Shown: positions 15,465 through 22,471 of the stretch, in pieces | Position numbering within the stretch: the first letter of the stretch is position 1 | Layout: the number at the start of each line of letters is the position of its first letter | From: CAYPHA01 sp964410215 | GTDB taxonomy: Bacteria > Calditrichota > Calditrichia > Calditrichales > CAYPHA01 | Assembly (NCBI GenBank): GCA_964410215.1 | Contig: CAYPHA010000049.1 | Location: forward strand, 1-34,494 | DNA length: 34,494 bases | Reading direction: 5' to 3' | The notes under the pieces: model-generated | Database searches by the model: none | What the model saw: the letters and a program-made list of their open reading frames with translations, nothing else | What the model was told of the DNA's origin: nothing | Program-made: the position numbers and the translations under genes

Positions 15465-17017
15465 CAGGCATAGTCTACCGCGCGAAATTCGCGTATCACC
15501 ACAACTTTTATCTGTCCGGGATAATCGATTTCGCTTTGTATTTTCCTTGAAATCTCGCTTGCAAGCTGGAAGCTGGCTGCATCATCGACTTTATCATGAT
15601 CGATAATGATTCGGACCTCTTTACCGGCCTGGATGGCATAAGCCGTTTTAACCCCTTCAAACGATTCCGCGATACCTTCCATCGCTTTCATCCGGTTGAC
15701 GTAATTTTCAATAACTTCCCTGCGCGCCCCCGGTCGGGCACTGCTCATTTCATTGGCAGCCTGAACAAGGATGGCTATCGGAGAAATGGGCTCAGCACCA
15801 CCATGATGGGCCAGGATCGCATTCAATACCACCGGGTGTTCACCGTTTTTCTTGACAATCTCGTAGCCTATCTGTGCATGATCGCCGTCGGTATGCCTGT
15901 CGGAAGCCCTGCCGATATCGTGAAGGATACCGGCCCGTTTGGCCAGGGCTGTCTCCAGTCCGAGTTCGGCAGCCATGATACCTGATATAATGGCTACTTC
16001 CTTGCAATGCTGCAGCACATTCTGGCCGTAACTCGTACGGAACCGCAGCTTACCGAGCAACTTGGCCACATCGGGATGCACACCATGGACACCGGTTTCG
16101 AGCAATGCCTGTTCACCCAGCTCCGCAAAGTATTCATCCATTTCCTGGACCGTTTTATCATAGGTTTCTTCAATGCGTCCCGGGTGAATACGTCCGTCTG
16201 AAATGAGTTTTTCCATCGTAATCCGGGCCAGTTCGCGTCTGTATGGATCGTAACCGCTCAGAATAACCGCCTCCGGCGTATCGTCGACGATGACATCCAC
16301 ACCCGTAACGATCTCGAAAGCGCGTATATTGCGTCCTTCACGGCCGATAATACGTCCTTTCATATCATCACTTGGCAGTGTGACGACAGAGACAGTGGAT
16401 TCGATGGCATGATCCGATGCCGTCTGCTGTATGGAGGAGATAATAATATTTTTAGCTTTTGCCGTTGCCTCCCGGTTCGCTTCTTCGGCGATATTATAAA
16501 TGGTGGAAGCGGCTTCTTTTTTTGCATCTTCGATAAGGTTGTCCATCAATATCTTTTTCGCCTCTTCCCTGGTCAGTCCGGATATATCCTCCAGTTTCTG
16601 ATTAGCCTCGTCCATCAGGGCATCCAGTTTCTGCTGGCGGATTTTCACCTGATTTTCACGGTTTCGGATTTCTCTTTCCTGAAGGATGATTTCCTTATCC
16701 TTTTTCGCGATTAAATCGGCCTTCCGGTCCAGGTTATTATCTTTGACGGAAAGATCATTTTCCAGCTTGTTCAGCGAAGAACGCTTTGCCTTGAATTCGT
16801 CTTCCAGTTTCTGTTTCTGCTGAAAGAGTTCTTCCTGGGCCTCGAGCATCAGTTCCTGTTTTGTGTTTTCCGCTTCCGACTTTGCATCCCGCAGGAGCTG
16901 TTCACTTTTCTTTTTTGCATTTTTAAAACCGTTTTCACCAAGGAAAGAACTGGTTAACCATCCGGCTATAAAACCGCCGAAGATTACCAGGATCCAGATT
17001 ATAATTTCAAAATTCAA
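15464..17017 (-). CDS. rny: Ribonuclease Y
   Basis: A membrane-anchored endoribonuclease (517 aa) that starts mRNA decay. An N-terminal transmembrane helix (IIIWILVIFGGFIAGW) leads into a long Glu/Lys-rich coiled coil (residues about 30-190), a KH RNA-binding domain with GRIIGREGRNIRAFE, and an HD domain with the metal-binding pair in ILHDIGRASD around residue 366, then AILAHHG. The start is TTG at 17017, with AGGAGG (17025-17030) 7 nt upstream. A GNRA-type hairpin sits just before that site. It lies directly downstream of 6S RNA and zapA. Confidence 0.97.
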   Translation of the reverse strand: MNFEIIIWILVIFGGFIAGWLTSSFLGENGFKNAKKKSEQLLRDAKSEAENTKQELMLEAQEELFQQKQKLEDEFKAKRSSLNKLENDLSVKDNNLDRKADLIAKKDKEIILQEREIRNRENQVKIRQQKLDALMDEANQKLEDISGLTREEAKKILMDNLIEDAKKEAASTIYNIAEEANREATAKAKNIIISSIQQTASDHAIESTVSVVTLPSDDMKGRIIGREGRNIRAFEIVTGVDVIVDDTPEAVILSGYDPYRRELARITMEKLISDGRIHPGRIEETYDKTVQEMDEYFAELGEQALLETGVHGVHPDVAKLLGKLRFRTSYGQNVLQHCKEVAIISGIMAAELGLETALAKRAGILHDIGRASDRHTDGDHAQIGYEIVKKNGEHPVVLNAILAHHGGAEPISPIAILVQAANEMSSARPGARREVIENYVNRMKAMEGIAESFEGVKTAYAIQAGKEVRIIIDHDKVDDAASFQLASEISRKIQSEIDYPGQIKVVVIREFRAVDYA

Positions 17018-17031
17018 CGTTTATCCTCCTG

Positions 17032-17051
17032 TCCGCACCTTCCGGTGCGGA
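17032..17051 (-). promoter_or_regulatory. Stable hairpin in the rny leader
   Basis: TCCGCACC-GGAA-GGTGCGGA on the minus strand: a perfect 8-bp stem closed by a GNRA tetraloop, one base before the AGGAGG site of rny. There is no T tract, so it is not a terminator. It may protect or expose the ribosome site. Confidence 0.6.
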
Positions 17052-17063
17052 AATCTATCCCAT

Positions 17064-17240
17064 AAAAAAAACCCTGTATCTTTACACAGCCTAATGGATA
17101 GAACCTCGTTAAAGCATGATGGGCACCTCCTGAACGGGTCAGGCTTCCTCTCGAAGAGGCTTGCTATTACCGCCCAGAGTTAGTTCCCTAATTCAATGGT
17201 GTTGGTCCTATATTAGACCCATGTAAAAAATACAGGGTTA
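17064..17240 (-). ncRNA. ssrS: 6S RNA
   Basis: A structured RNA of about 170 nt between zapA and rny, the position where 6S RNA occurs in many bacteria. The ends close as ACCCTGTAT with ATACAGGGT (plus-strand 17230-17238 and 17071-17079), followed by a T run like a terminator. An apical CCTC-TTCG-GAGG hairpin is followed by AAGCCT, as in known 6S RNAs. 6S RNA mimics an open promoter and binds sigma-70 RNA polymerase. The exact ends are estimated. Confidence 0.82.
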
Positions 17241-17260
17241 ATTCAAGCGTTATGTAAAAT

Positions 17261-17548
17261 CTAGTTCTCTAATAAATCAATCAGAGAACGATTCATTTTT
17301 CGGGCTTCTTCATTAACCTGGTTAAGCAATTTTTCTCTATATAACCGCTCCTGGTATAATTCCTCAGCAAAATTCAAAGCAGCCAGAATGGCAACTTTTG
17401 CCGGTGACTTCAAAGAATGTGATTTGTCAATTTCACGCATTTTTTCATCGACCGTTTTTGCGATCCTGTAAACATAATTTTCATCATCATCGGACACGAG
17501 CGAATACTCAGAGCCGAATATGTTCACTTTAATCTGGCCAGGAGCCAT
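17261..17548 (-). CDS. zapA: Cell division protein ZapA
   Basis: A 95-aa protein that binds FtsZ and bundles filaments at midcell. It has the N-terminal globular domain (KVNIFGSEYSLVSDDDENYVYRIAK in part), the conserved AKVAILAALNFAEELY helix, and a C-terminal coiled coil. AGGAAA lies upstream of the start. It follows the coiled-coil gene by 18 nt, and 6S RNA follows downstream. Confidence 0.95.
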   Translation of the reverse strand: MAPGQIKVNIFGSEYSLVSDDDENYVYRIAKTVDEKMREIDKSHSLKSPAKVAILAALNFAEELYQERLYREKLLNQVNEEARKMNRSLIDLLEN

Positions 17549-17566
17549 TTTAATTTCCTTCGCTAT

Positions 17567-17860
17567 TTAAGAATCAACACCAATGTTCTTGTTCAACCGC
17601 TCTTCCAGTTGATCAATCAAACCACGTAAACGGGTTCGTAATTCCTGTTTCTTGTTTTTTAAAAAATGATTTTCCTTTTGTAATTTTAACAAAAGCTCTT
17701 TGTCAGCATGATCCACATTTTCTTCAAGGTCCATTAACTTTTTCTTTAAATCCTGATTTTCTCTCTCCAATAAGACATTTTTCTGCTTGATCTGACGATG
17801 TTTAATCTCGACCTGCGACAACAGTTCCTTATGTTTATCAAATTGATCCAACAGCATCAT
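17567..17860 (-). CDS. Short coiled-coil protein between pheT and zapA (ZapB-like candidate)
   Basis: A 97-aa protein that is almost entirely a charged coiled coil (LLSQVEIKHRQIKQKNVLLE, then ENQDLKKKLMDLEENV, and further heptads). There is no membrane segment or globular domain. The start lies 1 nt after the pheT stop and the stop lies 18 nt before zapA, so it belongs to the same transcript. In E. coli ZapB is a short coiled coil that binds ZapA at the division site, but gene order there differs. Functional analogy with ZapB is inference from architecture and neighbours; I see no clear sequence family. Confidence 0.8.
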   Translation of the reverse strand: MMLLDQFDKHKELLSQVEIKHRQIKQKNVLLERENQDLKKKLMDLEENVDHADKELLLKLQKENHFLKNKKQELRTRLRGLIDQLEERLNKNIGVDS

Positions 17861-17861
17861 A

Positions 17862-20249
17862 CTAATTCCGCAATTGTGCTTTAAACCTGTCCTCGGCCTT
17901 TTTGATCACTTTCTTGAAAATATCATCCACCTCGTCATCACTCAATGTACGTTCGGCTGACTGAAACCGCATCCGGAAAGCGAGGCTCTTTTTCCCTTCC
18001 GGAACATTGCCGCCATGATACACATCGAATATCCGGACGTTTTTCAGAAGCTTTCCGCCGACCTTATGAATGTGACCGACCACTTCATCCGCGGTGACTG
18101 CTTCATCGAGAACCAGGGCCATGTCTTTCTCAACATAAGGAAACCGGGGAACCGGTTCGTACTGATGTATGGTCGATACAGCCTTACGCAACGGCTCCAG
18201 ATCCACCTCAAAGGCATAGACCGGAACATCGATATCATACTGGTTCAGCAGATTGCCACCAATCTTTCCGCAGTACCCGATTGAAGTATCATTGTATGCA
18301 ATTTCAACCGCTTCTGCAGGGTCCAAGTATTCGTGATTATCATATAAAATAAAACGAATCTTGTCAAGAAATATTTTAGCCGCGAATGTCTCAAAAATCC
18401 CCTTTATGTCATAAAAATCAACAGGTTCCGGTTCGCCTTCCCAGCTGGTATTTTTACGACTTCCACAAATAATACCCGCAACCTTATAGGGCTGATCAAC
18501 CGGGTTATCCGAAGCACCCGACCGGAATACGCGTCCCAGTTCGAAAAGCCGGATTGTTTCATTGTTCCTGTTCAGATTAAAAGCCACGCTCTTCAACAGT
18601 CCGGGCAGCAGGGACGGGCGCATGGTCACCATATCGTCGCTGATCGGATTGATAATGGAAACCAGGTTGGATTTATCGATCGTTTCGGCTTCACTTTTTT
18701 TGATCATGCTGTTAGTGAGCGCTTCCGATAAACCAAGTTCTATCAGCCGCTGCCTCAGCATGTCCAGTTGCAGATCCGCTTCATAGCCGCCTGCCCGTTC
18801 ATACGGAAAGACCGTCGTTTCCCGTGTAGGGAGATGGTCATAACTGACCAGCCTGGCGACCTCTTCAACCAGGTCAATTTCCTGATGCACATCCACGCGA
18901 TAGGATGGCACGGTGACTTTACCCTTTTCTATCCTGAAACCGAGCCTTCTCAGGAGGTCTGTAATTTTCTCATCGGAATAATCGGTTCCAAGAACATGGT
19001 TGACACGCGATGCACGGAAATCCACAACCGGTAGTTTGACTTTTCCGGGATAGGCATCGACAACACCCGCAGCCACGGTTCCGCCGGCATGATGCACAAG
19101 TAAATCCGCCGCTCGATCCAGGGCGTTAATGACACCTTCCGGATCAGCACCCCGTTCGAAACGCTGAGACGCTTCCGTGCTTAAACCCAGCTTTTTACTG
19201 GAATCCGCAATCCGTTCCCGTTTAAAGTAGGCAGCCTCCAGCAAAATGTCTGTCGTGTCATCTGTCACCTCCGAATTCAAACCGCCCATGATACCGCCGA
19301 TCGCCACGGCCTGTTGGGCATCACAAATAAGCACCGTGTTTTCCGGCAGGACGCGCTCTTTTTCGTCAAGCGTGACAAATTTTTCATTTTTAAAACTGTA
19401 TCGGACGTTGATCTCATTCCCGGAAATCCGGTTCAAATCAAAAGCATGGAGGGGATGTCCGAGCTCCATAAGTACATAGTTGGTGATATCCACAACATTA
19501 TTGATAGAGCGGATACCGACGGATTCCAGACGTTTCACCATCCAGCCCGGACTGGGATCGACCCTGACATCTTTGATGACCCGTGCCGCATAACGTGGAC
19601 AACCTTCCGCGGTGTCTATTGAAATTTTGACATAATCAGCCGCTTGCATTTCGTTATGCTCCTGCGGCCGCTTAGCAGGCATATTAACACCACGGTCTGT
19701 AATGGCGCCAAGTTCCCGGGCGATACCGGTCATACTCAGGCAATCGGGACGGTTCGGTGTAATGAACAGATCGAAAATATAATCCTGTTCATTCATCAGA
19801 AGCGAATGGAAATCCTGACCGGGTTCGAGCTCCGGCTGTTCCAGCGCCCAGATACCATCCGAGCTTTTTTCCAGGCCCAGCTCTTCCTTTGAACAGATCA
19901 TACCGTGTGATTCCACTCCGCGAATTTTGGCTTTTTTGATCCTGAAACCGCCTGAAAGGGAAGCACCGACCCTGGCGAAAGGAACCAGTTGACCCGCCTT
20001 TACATTCGGCGCACCGCATATGACCTGGTATGATTCCGTGCCGTCGGTAACCCGGCACAGGCTGAGTTTATCGGCATCCGGATGTTTTGATGTTTCCAGG
20101 ACCCGACCGACAACGACGCCGGAAAATTCCGGTACGGTGCTGTCAATTTCTTCCACCTCTATCCCCGCTCCGGTCAGGTAATCGGCCAGGGCCGAGGGTG
20201 AATCATCGATGTTAATGTAATCTTTTAACCAGTTATAGGATACTTTCAT
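17862..20249 (-). CDS. pheT: Phenylalanine-tRNA ligase beta subunit
   Basis: The large subunit (795 aa) of the alpha2-beta2 enzyme that charges tRNA-Phe. Its domains in order are the OB-fold tRNA-binding domain (residues about 40-150, with GRVLETSKHPDADKLSLCRV), the B3/B4 editing domain (about 210-390, GHPLHAFDLNRISG), the B5 domain, a class II-like core (RPSLLPGLLKSVAFNLNR), and the C-terminal FDX-ACB anticodon-binding domain (VPRFPYVEKDMALVLDE). It follows pheS by 12 nt and is the last synthetase gene of this run. Confidence 0.98.
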   Translation of the reverse strand: MKVSYNWLKDYINIDDSPSALADYLTGAGIEVEEIDSTVPEFSGVVVGRVLETSKHPDADKLSLCRVTDGTESYQVICGAPNVKAGQLVPFARVGASLSGGFRIKKAKIRGVESHGMICSKEELGLEKSSDGIWALEQPELEPGQDFHSLLMNEQDYIFDLFITPNRPDCLSMTGIARELGAITDRGVNMPAKRPQEHNEMQAADYVKISIDTAEGCPRYAARVIKDVRVDPSPGWMVKRLESVGIRSINNVVDITNYVLMELGHPLHAFDLNRISGNEINVRYSFKNEKFVTLDEKERVLPENTVLICDAQQAVAIGGIMGGLNSEVTDDTTDILLEAAYFKRERIADSSKKLGLSTEASQRFERGADPEGVINALDRAADLLVHHAGGTVAAGVVDAYPGKVKLPVVDFRASRVNHVLGTDYSDEKITDLLRRLGFRIEKGKVTVPSYRVDVHQEIDLVEEVARLVSYDHLPTRETTVFPYERAGGYEADLQLDMLRQRLIELGLSEALTNSMIKKSEAETIDKSNLVSIINPISDDMVTMRPSLLPGLLKSVAFNLNRNNETIRLFELGRVFRSGASDNPVDQPYKVAGIICGSRKNTSWEGEPEPVDFYDIKGIFETFAAKIFLDKIRFILYDNHEYLDPAEAVEIAYNDTSIGYCGKIGGNLLNQYDIDVPVYAFEVDLEPLRKAVSTIHQYEPVPRFPYVEKDMALVLDEAVTADEVVGHIHKVGGKLLKNVRIFDVYHGGNVPEGKKSLAFRMRFQSAERTLSDDEVDDIFKKVIKKAEDRFKAQLRN

Positions 20250-20261
20250 GAACGTTTACCA

Positions 20262-21272
20262 TTAAAATTGATTTAAAAACCGGAGGTCATTTTCAAAAAA
20301 GATCCGGATATCGTTAATACCGTAAAGCAGCATGGCAATACGGTCGACACCCATTCCGAATGCATAACCCGTATAGATTTCCGGATCATACCCCACGGAT
20401 TTAAAGACATTGGGATGCACCATCCCGGCACCGGAGATTTCCATCCAGCCTGTCTTTTTGCATACGCGGCATCCTTTGCCCTTACAGAAGACACAACTGA
20501 AATCATATTCGGCGCTCGGCTCCGTGAAAGGGAAAAAACTGGGTCTGAAACGCACATTGATATCGGAACCAAACATCTGATGAGCAAATGCCTGTATGAC
20601 GCCTTTCAGGTCGGCAAAGGTTACGTTGCGGTCTACGACAAGCCCCTCCACCTGGTGGAAAAATGGCGAATGGCTTGCATCCGGCGTATCACGTCGATAT
20701 ACCCGCCCGGGCGCTATCATGCGTATGGGTGGATCATGCCGTTCCATGGTGCGAATCTGAACGGGAGATGTATGTGTTCTCAACACAATATCGTCCGTAA
20801 TGAACAGGGTATCCTGCATATCACGGGCCGGATGCGAATCCGGGAAATTGAGGGCTTCAAAATTGTAATAGTCGGTTTCAATTTCCGGACCGTCTTCGAT
20901 TGTAAAACCGAAATTGAGAAAAATGTTTTTAATACGGTCGGCAACCTGGTTCAGCGGATGTTTGCTCCCATAGTGGGGTTGGCGCCCCGGCAGAGTTAGA
21001 TCCAGCTTAACGGCGGATGTGGCCGCTTTCCGGGTAATCGCTTCCTCGAGCTCAGTGAACCGTTTCTCCGCATTTTTTTTAAGCTGATTTAAGGCCTGTC
21101 CCATCTCCGGTTTCTGTTCTTTTGGAACATCGGCCAGACCGGCGAACAATTCAGAGATTTTACCTTTGCGACCGAGGTAGCGTATCCGCCATTGTTCCAG
21201 CGAATCGGCGGAACGGACCTGTTCCGCTTCGGATTCAAACCGGACACGGAGTTGTTCAATTTTGTCTTTCAT
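20262..21272 (-). CDS. pheS: Phenylalanine-tRNA ligase alpha subunit
   Basis: The catalytic subunit (336 aa). An N-terminal coiled coil is followed by the class II catalytic core, with FNFEALNFPDSHPARDMQDT-like motif 1 region, RTHTSPVQIRTM, GRVYRRDTPDASHSPFFHQVEG (motif 2) and GMGVDRIAMLLYGINDIR (motif 3). A Cys pair set C-x2-C and C-x2-C, CVFCKGKGCRVC, is present near residue 270 and may bind zinc. AGGGA lies upstream of the start. A strong terminator ends 21 nt before the ATG, so expression needs read-through or a promoter in that gap. Confidence 0.98.
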   Translation of the reverse strand: MKDKIEQLRVRFESEAEQVRSADSLEQWRIRYLGRKGKISELFAGLADVPKEQKPEMGQALNQLKKNAEKRFTELEEAITRKAATSAVKLDLTLPGRQPHYGSKHPLNQVADRIKNIFLNFGFTIEDGPEIETDYYNFEALNFPDSHPARDMQDTLFITDDIVLRTHTSPVQIRTMERHDPPIRMIAPGRVYRRDTPDASHSPFFHQVEGLVVDRNVTFADLKGVIQAFAHQMFGSDINVRFRPSFFPFTEPSAEYDFSCVFCKGKGCRVCKKTGWMEISGAGMVHPNVFKSVGYDPEIYTGYAFGMGVDRIAMLLYGINDIRIFFENDLRFLNQF

Positions 21273-21293
21273 AAAAATCCCTGGTGGTTATAT

Positions 21294-21329
21294 AAAAAAA
21301 GGAAGTGCACCGATATTGCACCTCCTTTT
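21294..21329 (-). terminator. Rho-independent terminator between rplT and pheS (possible attenuator)
   Basis: On the minus strand AAAAGGAGGTGCA pairs with TGCACTTCCTTTT over 13 bp with one G-T pair and a 7-nt loop, followed by T residues (plus-strand A run 21294-21300). pheS starts 21 nt later. Confidence 0.88.
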
Positions 21330-21357
21330 AATCGCAGAAATCGAGGTATCAATCGAT

Positions 21358-21702
21358 TTACATAACCTGTTTAACAAGCGCAGCAAAATCATCCGGATTA
21401 CGTACCGCCATATCGGCAAGAACCTTGCGGCTTAATTCGATATCGGCTTTTTGCAGATTATTTATGAAGACCGAATAGGATACGCCGTTAAGCCGGCAGG
21501 CGGCATTTATTCGGGTTATCCAGAGACTCCGGAATGTCCGTTTTTTTACGCGACGATCGCGATAGGCGTACTGCCAGCTTTTCTCCACCTGATCTTTGGC
21601 GGTTTTATACAGGCGGCTTTTACCCAGGCGGTAGCCTTTTGCCGCTTTTAATATTTTTTTACGTTTTTGCCGGGCTGCAACATTATTCGTAGCACGAGGC
21701 AT
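21358..21702 (-). CDS. rplT: Large ribosomal subunit protein bL20
   Basis: A 114-aa ribosomal protein with the usual start MPRATNNVAARQKRKK and the conserved KGYRLGKSRLYKTAKDQV segment, then RLWITRINAA-type helix (read as LWITRINAACRLNG). It binds 23S rRNA early in assembly. The stop lies about 30 nt upstream of the terminator. In other bacteria L20 controls its own operon; I see no direct sign here beyond the shared infC-rpmI-rplT order. Confidence 0.98.
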   Translation of the reverse strand: MPRATNNVAARQKRKKILKAAKGYRLGKSRLYKTAKDQVEKSWQYAYRDRRVKKRTFRSLWITRINAACRLNGVSYSVFINNLQKADIELSRKVLADMAVRNPDDFAALVKQVM

Positions 21703-21723
21703 TTCTATTCTCCCATCTAGTAT

Positions 21724-21918
21724 TTATTTTTGAATCATCGTGCGCACTTTATTCACATCTGAGTCGGAAACCATACTTTCTTTTCTCAGGTTGCGCTTTC
21801 TTTTAGTCGATTTTTTTGTCAGAATGTGGGAATGGTATGCGGAATGGCGCTTGATTTTCCCACTTGCGGTTACCCGGAACCGTTTGGCCGCACCGCGGTT
21901 TGATTTCATTTTCGGCAT
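21724..21918 (-). CDS. rpmI: Large ribosomal subunit protein bL35
   Basis: A 64-aa basic ribosomal protein, MPKMKSNRGAAKRFRVTASG, ending with the KVRTMIQK tail. The length and the usual place between infC and rplT fit. It lies 16 nt after the infC stop and 21 nt before rplT. Confidence 0.97.
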   Translation of the reverse strand: MPKMKSNRGAAKRFRVTASGKIKRHSAYHSHILTKKSTKRKRNLRKESMVSDSDVNKVRTMIQK

Positions 21919-21934
21919 GGTAATCTATCCCTTT

Positions 21935-22444
21935 CTACTTTCCAGTCATAATCATTGTCATATTCCGGCCTTCGAATTTGCGCGGACCCTCGACCTTTGC
22001 AATGTCTTCCAGCATCTCTTCGACGCGGTCCAGCAAATTTTCACCGAACTCTTTGTAAGCCAATTCCCGCCCTCTGAACTGGACCGTGAATTTAACTTTA
22101 TGTTTTTGTTCCAAAAAGGAGCGGGCATGTTTGATTTTAAAATCAAGGTCGTGCGTATCCGTCTTCGGACGCATACGAATCTCTTTAACCACAACCGTAT
22201 GCTGCTTCTTTTTGCTTATTTTTTCTTTTTTACTTAATTCGTATAAATATTTTCCAAAGTCAAGTATTTTGCATACAGGGGGCTTTGCTTTCGGGGCAAC
22301 TTCGACTAAATCCAGCCCCTTATCCTGCGCGAGCGCCAATGCCTTTTCAACATTGATAATACCCAATTGCTCATTATTGTCATCAATGACCCGAACTTCA
22401 CTAACTGTAATTTCTTCATTGATCCGTACCTTACCTGTTGCGAT
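21935..22444 (-). CDS. infC: Translation initiation factor IF-3 (ATC start)
   Basis: IF-3 (169 aa) binds the 30S subunit and proofreads initiation codons. The frame is open from 22444: the N-terminal domain reads KVRINEEITVSEVRVIDD, then EQLGIINVEKALALA, the KPPVCKILDFGKYLYE linker-adjacent region, and the C-terminal domain with EIRMRPKTDTHDLDFKIKHA. A TTG inside EQLGII (22366) is an internal codon and not the start. There is no ATG, GTG or TTG at the proper N-terminus. Instead ATC (22444-22442) is 6 nt after AAGGAG (22451-22456), matching the well-known rare start of infC used for self-control. The gene sits 27 nt after thrS. Confidence 0.94.
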   Translation of the reverse strand: MATGKVRINEEITVSEVRVIDDNNEQLGIINVEKALALAQDKGLDLVEVAPKAKPPVCKILDFGKYLYELSKKEKISKKKQHTVVVKEIRMRPKTDTHDLDFKIKHARSFLEQKHKVKFTVQFRGRELAYKEFGENLLDRVEEMLEDIAKVEGPRKFEGRNMTMIMTGK

Positions 22445-22471
22445 ATTTTTCTCCTTTATTCTAATGATACT

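Noticed and set aside
22366..22445. infC start at TTG 22366 (143-aa version)
   Set aside because: It would cut off the conserved INEEI N-terminal domain; the TTG codes a leucine in EQLGII.
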